Origin: Paraphysomonas bandaiensis
Lineage: Eukaryota; Chrysophyceae
Assembly: GCA_965644295.1 (NCBI GenBank)
Contig: CBFFRP010000215.1
Coordinates: forward strand, 62,001 to 126,000
DNA length: 64,000 bases
Direction of reading: 5' to 3'
Below, piece after piece: positions 1 through 11,429 of this stretch. Made by a program: the position numbers and the translations under genes. Each line of letters begins with the position of its first letter. Position 1 is the stretch's first letter. The notes beneath the pieces were generated by a model. The model ran no database searches. It was not told the origin of the DNA and saw only the letters and a program-made list of their open reading frames with translations.

Positions 1-412
1 GTTCAGTAACTAGCGAATTGTTAGGTGCTACTTTTAGTGTTTCACATTGCTACGTATACTTAGTTTGCAGCCTATATTGGATTAATTTAAATCCTATATT
101 TTTGGTGTTTTCGCACGATTTTATGGCTTCAATATCAGTCATGGCTTCCGACGACATTGAGCAATACCAGTAGAAAGAGTCTTGAAACGTGTTCGCATTG
201 ATGAGGGAACGCTAGTGGGCCTTGCGTTTGCGTTTTACATAAACTTTATGTTCTGCCTCATATCAGCCGTTTCTATCCATGTATCCATGTTGATGCTAAC
301 ACCGACACAGTCTCCCACATACAGGTCGCCTTGATTTTTTTGGGGCAGGAGACATGACAATGTAGAATAATAATCTAGAATAATTAAGCACTGGTTGTGT
401 CTTCTCTACTCT
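1..412. other. Flank left of the retrotransposon, no gene called
   Basis: No convincing gene. Short open stretches exist on both strands: a hydrophobic stretch at about 195-325 (+) and a short acidic one at about 230-330 (-). Neither has a start and splice context that I can support, so either could be an exon of a gene lying off the left edge. Confidence 0.3.
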
Positions 413-417
413 CTCTT
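413..417. repeat. Target-site duplication, left copy
   Basis: CTCTT immediately left of the left LTR. The same five bases lie immediately right of the right LTR at 5928-5932. A 5-bp duplication is the size expected for a Ty1/copia integrase, and it fixes the outer ends of the element. Confidence 0.85.
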
Positions 418-738
418 TATTGACTAAAGACCATTTTCAGATGATTAAGATCGTTGTAAGAGAAGTTTAAGTTAGTCAAACTAGATAGATTACTTTATTA
501 TGATTGTATACACAATTGTGTGTGTTGTCATGTAGCACATGTCAACAACATGATAAATTATTTCGTTCATGTTAACCACTGCTCAACTTCCGTATCTTGA
601 ATCGTCATGATATAATACTTCAGTTTCACAGTTATAGCTATATAGCACCTTTTGACTATTGACTACGTATTACTGTTTTTCACATTGTATTTAACGTATT
701 CTACAGTACTATCTTAGAGAACCATACGTATTCCAACA
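418..738 (-). repeat. 3' LTR of copia element (321 bp)
   Basis: This 321-bp direct repeat is identical by eye to 5607-5927. Read on the minus strand it starts TGTTGGAA, a classic copia LTR start, and ends CAATA. The ends form a short imperfect inverted repeat (TGTTG/CAATA), so the terminus is TG...TA rather than the usual TG...CA. The boundary is set by the 5-bp target duplication outside and by the polypurine tract inside. Confidence 0.9.
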
Positions 739-747
739 CTCCTCCTC
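739..747 (-). promoter_or_regulatory. Polypurine tract of the retrotransposon
   Basis: On the minus strand the sequence GAGGAGGAG sits immediately before the TGTTGG start of the 3' LTR. This is the usual place and composition for the plus-strand DNA primer of an LTR retrotransposon. Confidence 0.75.
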
Positions 748-904
748 AATGTAGAAACGAGTAATCGTCATTATACTGCAGCTATATATATCATCTAGTC
801 ATCTTAGGATAAAACGGATGTGAAAATCTTCATAAAGATACTGTGAACATCACACTTCGCTGTAACACAGTTATGTGGGATTCTTACCCACTAAAAACAC
901 ACCC

Positions 905-3900
905 TTAACCTTTCTTGAACCGCTTCTTCTGATTCTTCTCAACTTCATTTGAAATGCTCCTCTTTTCCCCTGTGATAGTTTCTTCATGGAGTTTAAAGAG
1001 CTTTGTAGATAACGCTTTTGTAAATATGTCGGCCGCCATATCCTTAGTCGATACATGAATCAATCTGGCTGTAGGAAACCTTCCATTTACGTGTTCCCGA
1101 ACCCAGTGGTACTTTATCTGAATATGTTTTGATCTTTTGTGATAGACTGGATTTTCTGACAGATCTTTTGCACTCTTGCTGTCCATGAAGAATGGGGTTG
1201 GCTTCGTCAATGCGAGTCCTAGCTCTCGTAACACCCCCGTAGCCACACCAGTTCTTGCATGGCCGCATATTCAGCCATATACTCGGACTCCATACTGGAA
1301 GTTGCAACTGTAGTCTGCAGTTTGGACTGCCATGCGATTGCTCCAGCACATAAGAATACAATATAACCGGTAGTTGAACGTCTCGTTAGTATATCACCTG
1401 CCCAGTCCGCATCACTAAATACATGTAAATCAAACTTACTCCCACTGAATTTGATTCCTTTGCTGGTGGTGCCTCTCAAATATTTCAATAAATGAATAGC
1501 TAAACGACACGATGCGTATGTAGGATTACTGCTGTATCTCGATAGTAATCCGATTGCATAGGCGAGATCTGGTCTTGTGTGGAGTGCGAGATACAGGATT
1601 GCTCCAATAATACTACGATACGGAAATTTTGAGACCCAGTCCTCCTGTTCTGATGTAAGTTCCCGTTCTGCAGCTAGTAGTTCTTGTGCATTTGATGGCA
1701 ACGGAGCTTCCTTATTCTTTCTACTGTTTCCCATGACATGGTTGAATTTCTGAATCACTTTCTCCGCATACTGTGATTGATCTAGTTTGAACCAGTCTTC
1801 GCCTCTCGTGATTCGAATATTTAGGAAACTTTGGCACTCTCCCATGTCCCTCATTTCAAACGTTTGGCAGAACTTGTTCTTGACAAAAACAAGGAATTCA
1901 AAATCCACAGATGCGATTATGATGTCATCTACATACAGGAGTAATAACGTAAGTTTGCCTTGGTGCCAACGATAATATAAGCAGGTATCTAACACGCATG
2001 ATCTAAACTGCATTGACTTTATGAATTTATCGATGTGGCGATTCCACTGACGCGGTGAGGCTCGTAAACCATATAGTGCTTTGATGAGTTTAAAACACCA
2101 TCCATTGCTGAGCTCCTCATCTGGAGGTGGGTACATGTAGACATCTTCATCTAAATTTGCATAACAAAATGCAGAACTGACATCAAGCTGGTGTACATGC
2201 ATATGGAACATAAAAGCAATTGCAATCACGAGCCTGATAGTTATCCCTTTGACAACCGGTGCAAATGTAGATGGCTCCTCCTCAGTTTTCTCCTGAAGAT
2301 TTCCTAGTGCGACTAGTCGAGCTTTATACTTCTGTATGTTGCCTAGTATGTCACGCTTGAGTTTGTGAACATACTTACATCTGATTAATTTGACCCCAGA
2401 TGGTCGACGTACTATCTTCAAAACGCCTCTTCGTAAAAGAGCTTTCTTCTCTATTCGTCTGGCTGTTCTCCATTCTTCCGCTTGAGGGGACCTCTCCGCC
2501 TCTAGAAAAACTGTTCGGTTCATGGACGTGTTTATTCTCAGTACTCTCCTCTGAATCCATGACATTTACATCGGCATCCATTACCTCTATCATGTTAATT
2601 TCTCCTAACACTGAAGCATTAGCTAGCCTCCTCCGTAAACGCTTACGTTTCTCTGCATCCCTTTTAGATACTCTCTGTAGGGTATTAGTACTGTTAGAAT
2701 TTATAGTATCAGTATATTCAGGTACTCCCTGTTTTACTGCTCGATCAGGTTCTCCCTGAGCTGCATCTGCATCAAGTACTCCTTGAGTCATATCTTCATC
2801 AGGTGCTCCCTGACTAATACCATGGTTAACTAGCTGCTCCTGATGGCTCTCAGGTGCTGGGATAGTGGACGTACTCCGTCCATCAGTGGTACTAGAAGCG
2901 TCCCTCGTTCCCGTATATCCCGTGTATCCAGGCGTATTCCTTGTCATTACCTGAACATCTTCTATATGTATGGGTACCTTCTGCTCAATGTGGGTTCTCC
3001 CCGCAGTTACAAGTGACCGATAACCAACAATGACACCCTTTCTTTCTACCACTCTGGTGGTCTTGTACAACAGCCCGTCTTCATCGTCTATGTGAAAAGT
3101 CTTCACGAGATGCTGATAATCATTCACCGTCTTTGGTCTAGGTGCTGTTCGTACTCGAAGAGCGTCGATTTCTGCGTAATATTCTTCGGTGCGGGAAGGT
3201 ATACTCTCATCTGTGAGTATGTGTACACACGTAATTACCTTATCGGTTGCTGGGAGATACACCTGGTATCCAACTTTATCTTCCGAATATCCCACTAGGT
3301 ATCCAATCTTTGATTTATCGTCCCAGTCCTTTCGCCTGTCCGCCTTAGGTGTCAATATATAAGTTTTGCACCCCCATACTCTAAAATATTTCAAACTGGG
3401 TGGCTGACCCGTGACATACTCATATGGGGACATGTATCCTCTGTCCGTCCTTGTAGGGAGTCTGATCAGTGTATAGCGAGCAGCATGATACGCGTCTAAC
3501 CAGAATGGAACCGGTAGGCCTGACTGCAACAACATCGCCAACGCCATCTCTGATGCAGTCCTGAATTTTCGCTCCTCTACTGCATTCATTTCCGGACTAT
3601 CTGTTGAAGACCAAGTATGTTTGTAGCAGCCTTGTGATCTCAAATAGCTCCTAAGTTCTTGATTTATGAGTTCTCCAGCTCCATCAGCGTGGTAGTGGTC
3701 CACTCTCAGCTTATATTGCCTAATCTCTCCTTCGAACACCTCTCTAAAAAACTGAATCACTTCTTCTTTAGTACGCTGGTTTACGCCTTTTACCCAGAAC
3801 ATCCTACTCGGGTGATGAGTTAGTTTGATCACGTAGCGCTCATCACCTCGAGCGGGAGTATTCAGAAATACTTGCACATCAGCCGATATGTCCGGCTTGA

Positions 3901-5623
3901 CATCCGTATCCTCCTTTGTGTGAAACGAAACTCTCGTAATCTTTGATCTGGCACATATGCTACAGAGACAAGATTTTTTTAATGCAGTCTTCGATAGGTG
4001 CTTCCTCTGCAGATTTGAGCCCGTGAACAACATCCTTCTATGTGCCTCCGTTAGAGCCCCTTTGTTGAAATGGCCCATTCTCCTATGCAGCAGTTCCAGC
4101 TCGTCCTCACCAGTCCTATCGCTAAGATTTACTTCACAATTACTCGGTGTAGACACATCTGGAAGCTCCAACAGCTGCTGAGTTGGAACTGCAGTCATTC
4201 CATTTTTCATGGGTCCCTCCAGTACCAGCTCACCGGTATTACAGTCATAAATTTGGATCCCATACCACACCGTGAATCGATAGCCCATTTCGTTCAGCTT
4301 ACGTCCGGAGCACAGGCATCGATTGATCTGATCTGAAATTTCTATGTCTCTCCATGCTCCACGGGAACCCACACTTGTGATATGAATCTCTGATCCCTTC
4401 TTAGATCCGTTTATCACCTTTGATGTATTCATATGAGTGTCAAGCATGGTCACATCATTCATCAAGAACATTGATGATGAACAGCATGTATCTATGTATG
4501 TATAGTGTTCAGCAGTACCAATCATACAACATGTGTCACTTTTATCATATATATCAACAGCACAGTCATAAAGCATATTCGCTTCGGACTCCGAGTCAGA
4601 CTCGGTTCCTCCTCTGCGGATATTCTCGAATGTGAAAACCTTCCCAGATTTCTGGGGTTTCTTGGTCTTTCCAGTCGAATTTCGGGGACATTCGTTCGCG
4701 CGATGGTTTTTGGATTTGCATACTCTGCATCCTGTATATTCCTTACTGCCCGGTCTTTGTCCCTTCGTTTCCCCCTTTTTCTTCCTACATTGTTCTGTAT
4801 TATGATTGTGTATTATACCTTTCTTCGAGCAATAAGTGCACTTCCTCTTTGTAGATACTCTCTCTTTCTTTCGAGGCTTTTCAATATGATTCAGCTCCTC
4901 CGTGCTCTTGCGCTTCTTCTCTATGATTTTCCTCCCATACTTGGTGTCGTCGAACTGTTCGATACGTTTGGATAGCAATTCATATGGTACATCATCGGGC
5001 ATTAAATACAGGGCATAATTCAAACCGTCATATTCATCACTGATAATTCCCTCCTTCAGCCTACTAATTTTTGATTCTTCCGTTACCGTTTGGTTATGCG
5101 CCTGAAGTTCACGAAGAAGCAGCTCAAAACGCAGTACATACTCTTTCGCGGTCTCCCCTGGCTTCATCTCGAATGATCCAAACTGAGCAAGCAGAGCACT
5201 AATCTTGTTTTGTGTTCCCCCTTCAAAACACGATTTAAGAGTGCTAACCATCTCTCTGGCGCTGAACTTATTAACTCTTCCTTCAGCTGCCTTGAACTCC
5301 TTGTGCTTCAGATGAAACTTCTGCAGCGCCTTCGGAGATCGCTTCACCGCCTCTCTGCAGTATGAGTAGGCAATTGCATTCGCCTTCCAATACTTGTCCA
5401 CCGCTTCTTTGTAGGACTTGGTCTCAAGACTATTCAGGGGTTGAATTCCGAAATCCTCTTCCTCTGGTGGCCTTTCTAGAGCCACCTCACTCTGCTCCTT
5501 TCTCATAAGGAACGTCTCAAAGTCTTCGATCCATTGTTCAACGTTGCTCTCGTCGAACCATGGAACATCAGCTCTATCCTCCTTCTCTCCTCCGCATTCG
5601 CTACCATATTGACTAAAGACCAT
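905..5623 (-). pseudogene. Copia gag-pol polyprotein, broken by two frame changes
   Basis: Three overlapping open segments in the order expected of a copia polyprotein: 5623-2375, about 2565-1219, and about 1246-905. In order they show a gag region; a zinc knuckle CRVC...H...C near 4700; a protease-like stretch with DTC in place of the usual DSG; the integrase HHCC region and a D-D-E core ending MNAVEERK; the reverse transcriptase motif YVDD near 1930; and RNase H with DADWAGD and SMESEY. The frame moves +1 in about 2500-2565 and -1 near 1240, which returns it to the original frame. The first ATG (5623-5621) lies inside the 5' LTR, so the ORF reads across the LTR end and the primer-binding site. 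The frame changes could be mutations, recoding sites or sequencing errors. Confidence 0.88.
5592..5606 (-). promoter_or_regulatory. Primer-binding site of the retrotransposon
   Basis: Directly after the 5' LTR on the minus strand is TGGTAGCGAATGCGG. It begins TGG, the complement of a tRNA 3' CCA end, with no spacer. The donor tRNA was not identified; TGGTAGC would fit an initiator-tRNA-like acceptor end. The site lies within the gag reading frame. Confidence 0.65.
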
Positions 5624-5927
5624 TTTCAGATGATTAAGATCGTTGTAAGAGAAGTTTAAGTTAGTCAAACTAGATAGATTACTTTATTATGATTGTATAC
5701 ACAATTGTGTGTGTTGTCATGTAGCACATGTCAACAACATGATAAATTATTTCGTTCATGTTAACCACTGCTCAACTTCCGTATCTTGAATCGTCATGAT
5801 ATAATACTTCAGTTTCACAGTTATAGCTATATAGCACCTTTTGACTATTGACTACGTATTACTGTTTTTCACATTGTATTTAACGTATTCTACAGTACTA
5901 TCTTAGAGAACCATACGTATTCCAACA
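5607..5927 (-). repeat. 5' LTR of copia element (321 bp)
   Basis: Identical by eye to 418-738. It should hold the promoter for minus-strand transcription of the element. The gag ATG at 5623-5621 sits 17 nt inside its inner edge. Confidence 0.9.
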
Positions 5928-5932
5928 CTCTT
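5928..5932. repeat. Target-site duplication, right copy
   Basis: CTCTT, matching 413-417 on the other side of the element. Confidence 0.85.
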
Positions 5933-7498
5933 CTCTACCATCCTTGTAGCGGATAGTGTATATACCGTCGCGTCGACAAGCGGTTACGCCACTACTGTAG
6001 CTGCATCTCCAAGTTGACAAACACCGCCCATGGTAGATTCTTCTGAGTGGCAATTATCGCTCTCCTTGCATTGCTGTTGTTAGGGAAAAGGCCACCAGAT
6101 TGTCAATCTCAGAAGGGTACTTTGTACGTTGTACTTTGCTTCTTCCCCTGGTACCTGCCGTGAGGCACATAATGCATATAATGCGGTCCCCGATGAAAAT
6201 TGCATAACATATATGTGTAGTCGTAAAAATTCCAATGTGGCAATAGACTTAGATCACTGCTTTTACTTGTCATGACGTACAACGTCCCCTACATATCTAT
6301 CAATATATAGCGAGAATGGTAGAACTTTGGTGCTAGTAGCGACGCACACATTATTCTCGTAGCGTCAAAAAGTAGGAAATTAACATCAATATTAGATTAC
6401 TTTTAATTTAGTATCGATACTTACACGCCTATTGCTAATAATTAGACATTCTATATATTACCGTTGTTACCATAGTTATCGTTGCGGCTATGACTGTCAT
6501 CTTGTTTGATCTTTCTTTGCTTGCTCTAAGCGCCGTCAAAAACAGATATGCAGCCACCGTTAGTGCGACGAACATGTGCAGTATTACTTGCTTTCCTCGA
6601 CAACAACTGAAAGCTATATTCTTGAATTCGAGTTACCAGTATCATCGCTCGTGTTATATATGCTGGCTATATATTCAGCTCACGTTAGTTTCCCGGGGAA
6701 ATATCTCCGGTTCTTATACCCCAGAACACCACAAAAAGGTGCGAATCCGACTTTTTTTAGGGACTCACAACTTTATCTTCTGACGACCCTTGACTATTAA
6801 GGTCCATAGATAGCTGCAGGCACATAGTGACCTCAGCGTGCTGAGACTTCATACCGAACCTCAACATACACCACACAATAGAGAGTGCACACAGAGCTCA
6901 AGCAACCAATCAATCGCCTACAGTTGTGATTCATAAACTAGCGCACACGCCCGTGAGATAGCTGTATCACAATAAGCTAAAGTAATGAATAAAGTACACA
7001 AGAAGTTTACAATATTTTGCTCTCAATGATATCTCCATAAGGTGGGTACTGAAGATTCTAAGAACTAAGAAAAGCGTCATGGAATCTGACTCTTTATTGA
7101 TAAGACTGGGTGGAGCTGCTCCTGATTTCGTAGTATCGATTAAAAGCGTCTGCTCGAATTTGAATGGCAGTAGGTGCAACTACCCTTCTTTTCTTCATGC
7201 TTAGTCAGATGATATTGTGGTGCAAGTTAGTGAGAAAAAATAAAACTACGATTATATTATTAGTGGAGGAAGGCGCAATATGATAAACCAGAATCATATT
7301 CTCCGTGTACTCATTGATTCTATTTGCCCTAGAGAACATAAATTTCATTACATTTGCGGCCAGATATCCCCTACCAACTTATACATGAAAATATCTAATA
7401 CCGGCTAATAAGTAAAACACTGTGTGTGCTTTACACACAACTACACACACAACTTTTTGAAAACCAAAACTGGATGGAGCACCGCAACACAATCACAA
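5933..7498. other. Intergenic, AT-rich
   Basis: Only short ORFs of unremarkable composition are present. No domain, RNA gene or repeat was recognised. The right end is the 3' flank of the K+ channel gene. Confidence 0.4.
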
Positions 7499-10400
7499 CT
7501 ATATACCACTCACACCAGCGCTGTCATGAGTAACACTAACATATCTGCAGTATTCCGTCCCCAATTTTCCGAGATCAGGGTCATATTGGACTAATATGCG
7601 GGACAAAGAGTTTTCAATTTCCATACACTTTTCGAAAGATCTGTCATTTACAGCACGTGCACTATCCTCATCGAATTTGTTTGGCCTCCCAATGCAATGC
7701 AAGCAGTCCTCGATTTGATTCAAAATCGAAACGAGAAGTGCCTCAAACGAGACAATTCTCTCCAAAAGCTGCCCGTCAATATCATCCTTTGACAAAAGAG
7801 ATTTAGGACCTGCACGCTGTTTATCCAGGTAACTCTGGTGGACTTCCCAAAATGTAGATGCCGCAACCGTAAGTGGCATAGATAAATACATCGCACCGAA
7901 AAGCATGAGAAATATGCTCATTGCTTGGCCAATATTCGTTACCGGTACGATATCTCCATATCCAACAGAGGTTAATGTGACAATGGAAAACCACAGGGCA
8001 TCTATGACAGAGGAAAACATACTAGGGTCACCATTCTTATCAACTGCAATTTGCTGACCAGTCTTGACTGTATCCGATATTTCGTCAGGAACTTTACAGC
8101 CGCTATCTCCAACATAGCAGAAAATCCCTTTTTCTACCTCATAGAGAAGTAAGGCGAATACTATTACAATGAAAAATAGAAGAGAGAGAATCCCCCCTAA
8201 CTGGCGGCCCGCTCGATTCGCTGTGGTAACGAGTACCTGCGATGCACTGAAGTGTCTCGTCATCTTGAACAGTCGAAATACCTGTAGAAATAGGTTGATA
8301 TCAAACACATACACTTAATACTCAAAGCAGGCAGACAAAACAGCAGTATGAAACCGAGTGCATACTTACGCTCATGGATTTCATGGCCACAAGTAACATA
8401 GGCCTCGGCGACGACGCTAAAATGGAGAAGTCCAACGCAAAACCACTACCTCTGAATGCCCTTATGATATCTGTGTAGAAGGGAACTACGGAAAGAATAT
8501 CAAATATATTCATGAAGTCTCGAGCAAACCCATAAAGCGAACTAGACACCAATATCCGGAGAAATATTTCTACAGTGAAGAAAAAATTTACAAATATTTC
8601 TACAGGAACCCAACCCCTGTTGCCATCTGCTATCTGCGAATGGTCATGGCGGCACTCGATTCGTGTGCAGATACCGTGCAGCTGGTGCATACGCTTTCTG
8701 GAGACAAAAAACTCCGGATTCCGAAAATTATAGACTAACTCGTCGCTAGTTTGGAATGGGAGATTTTCGCTATTGGCGCATGTCATATTCGTGTATCTTG
8801 CACCATAATTGATGCCATGGGCAAAACAGTCATTGTCATTGCAAAAATATCTCAGTTTTTTTGACGTTGGGCCGTCATTATCTTGAACAAAACAACCAGG
8901 GTCAAGGCTAGAGTCATGTTTGTCTGTACAATAAGCTTTTAGTACCCAACCACACATATTCGTTCCTTCCCCATAGTCATACATTGATGGCAGAGTTTGG
9001 GTGTAAAGCATTAACACACTGATCAAAATCAAAATAATCAAAAATATCTGCAGCGCTTTGGCACCTGGGGAGGAATGAGGAAACTCCAGTAGCATCCACA
9101 CTTTCGTCCGGATTGCGGATGGATTTTTCAAAGCACGGTCGAAATTCCGCACAAATTCTGTCCCATCTCCCCTCATTTTGGCGATGTCGGGGGCTGCTTT
9201 TGCCATTTTTATAATAAACGTAGACGACTCCTCCCGCTTAATCCGTCGCGGAGACCTGTTTGCAGGTTTCGATACGTCAGAGGGGTTTATTTTAAATCGG
9301 TCCTTTACACCAGATATACGTCGCGGACTGATAACTTCTGTCGCAGATGCTTGACGTCGTTTGGAATACTGTCCGCTACCGTCTACACTCGAAGGGCCTC
9401 GAACAGAGAGTGACTTCGAATTAACCACACTACTTTCTCCGTTCATTATAGACGAGTACAAATCGGTCGGAGTCGATTCGGTGTAACTCCTTTCCAACTC
9501 TACCTTGTTTTTGTTCGTCGGAAGGTTTGATATGGTTATGTCTGGTTTCTCGTCCGAACATTCCTCTGGATTATCCTCCTCTGGTGGTTCAAATGTTTCC
9601 ACAGTGGTGAGACCTTCCGCTGAGACTTGTGTTGTAGGAATAATATCTGCATCATCTTTCACACTATCAGCTGGGGCAACAGCACCCGATCTAGTCGTAT
9701 CAGAAGTCAAGAAGCGATTCACATAGGCTGGTGCTATACGCAGAACAGATCCGAATATATTGGAAGATCTCGGATTTTCGACCGACTCGCTTTTACTATC
9801 CTCTCTTGGGCTCTGTTCTCTAGCAATGTCACTTTCATCTTCTTCAACCAAGCTATCCAACTGTCTCAGTGTTTTAAATCGTTCTCTGACCCCGTCACTT
9901 AACTGACTATGAATTTCTGAACCCCTGTCAAGAGAAGATACAGATGACACGTTTGATGGTACACTTGCTATACTAGATTTACGAGGAGGTACACTAGTCA
10001 AGCTAGATTTCCGCATAAAGCTTATTCTTCGAAGGTCCGACTTCACTTTCGCATCCGTAAGGGCGCATATGGCAATACGAATATTTGACAACAGAGGGGT
10101 AAGCCAACCTCGCACTTCACAGAACGCTATAACTAAGGCGGGACTCATGCCACTGTCTTCTTGCATTGTAAGCTCTTGAAGCTTTTCTAGTGCCTTTCCC
10201 AGCCCCACTCTGCTATCCTTCATAGGTGCTGTTACAGCCTGGGAGAAAGTACCGCTAGACTGGGCGGTTAACGTTTGATGAACTATACTCATTCCGGATC
10301 GGCGTTGACTGGAAGTTTCATCTGAGGCAGTTGGAGTTACAGCACTACTCTCCGACTCCAACACCATATTCTCCCATGCGTTGGCATACTCGTTTCCGAT

Positions 10401-11429
10401 AATAGCGAGAGGCATGGACATAAAGAGAGATCCAAATAGCATTATAATCACCGAGACCACCCTAGATGGCAGGTACGACGGGACCTGGTTACCATATCCC
10501 GCTGAAATATAAAAGTAAGCTTGTTGTCATAATAGCATTGCACTTCACGGATGATATATGTATACATATATATAAAATGCGATACGCAAACACTCACTTG
10601 TTGTCATTGTCACGACAGAAAAGAAACTTGCATCAAAAAGGTTTTCCCACGCACACGACTCGTAGTTATAGCAAGGCTCCATAAAATACACAGCGACACC
10701 GAAAAACACATTAAAAACTAAGAAAAAGAAAAAAGGGAGGACTAAATGCCGCATTGATCGACCCAGTGCAATGCGGATCGCACGAATTGATAGTATATCT
10801 TTCGAGACTCGCAGCACCTTTGCGCTAGACAAAACGTCTAGTACTTTCAGTATGAGCCTGCTTACGGCTGTGAGGTCTTTGTCACGAGGATATAAATACG
10901 AGTAACGTAAAACAAATGGTATAATGCTAAGGACGTCGAATATAAACAATGCAAACTTGAACTTATCCTCCAAATACTCCTCCATGAGGTCTGGTTCACT
11001 TATGCATACAGATGAAGTCATTATTATTCGGATTACCGCATCTATACTCATGGGAATCCACAAAATCAGTTGAATAACCCTGTATGTCTACAAAAACATG
11101 AAAACAAGAGAGAAAAATAGGTATCGACATACATTTTCTGCCGGCATATTGGGATAAGTGGACATATCCTTACGACCTTCATAATTGTTTTTACCGTCGA
11201 TGGACTCCAGTACCAATATAACCACGTTGAAAACAACACAACATAACATAAATACAGCCCATCTCAACGCCCCTCGAGAAGAATTCGGTTCCGTAAGAAA
11301 ATAATATGCTCTCGATACTAATGATGTATTCCCACCACTGGATTTAGATGACTCTACTTTCTGAGGGTAGATATTAAGTGGTTTGACCGAATCACGGGCT
11401 ATAGGTGCCCTGAAAGATAATCCCTTCAT
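7499..11429 (-). CDS. Two-repeat (2 x 6TM) voltage-gated-type K+ channel
   Basis: Exons 11429-11133, 11087-10598, 10501-8370 and 8281-7499 join in frame to 1233 residues. Repeat I has S1 near residues 56-78, S2-S6 to about 300, and a selectivity filter TTTGYGN formed across the intron at 10502-10597. A Ser-rich cytoplasmic linker of about 430 residues follows. Repeat II has S1 near 740-765, a long Cys-rich S1-S2 extracellular loop, S2-S6, the filter TSVGYGD near 1075, and a short C-terminal tail. Both filters carry GYG, so K+ selectivity is expected at the plasma or an internal membrane. The S4 helices carry fewer Arg/Lys than typical Kv S4s, so voltage sensing may be weak. Classical Kv subunits have one 6TM repeat; two per chain would assemble as a dimer. 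The repeats and splice phases are clear; the physiological role is inferred. Confidence 0.88.

Larger units (their letters stand above)
418..5927 (-). mobile_element. Ty1/copia-type LTR retrotransposon (5.5 kb)
   Basis: A complete element in minus orientation. From its 5' end it has an LTR (5607-5927), a primer-binding site directly abutting the LTR, gag-protease-integrase-RT-RNase H coding sequence, a polypurine tract and a 3' LTR (418-738). It is flanked by CTCTT on both sides. Integrase lying before reverse transcriptase defines the copia order. The two LTRs appear identical, so insertion was recent, but the coding region shifts frame twice. It may be a young non-autonomous copy, a copy that uses recoding, or an assembly with base errors. 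Confidence 0.93.

Noticed and set aside
418-420. LTR edge at the TG of TGACTAAAG (421) instead of 418
   Set aside because: That edge would give canonical TG...CA ends, but no target duplication and a 3-nt gap before the primer-binding site; the 418 edge gives a perfect 5-bp duplication and no gap.
4505-4975. 156-codon plus-strand ORF
   Set aside because: Antisense shadow of the copia gag coding region.
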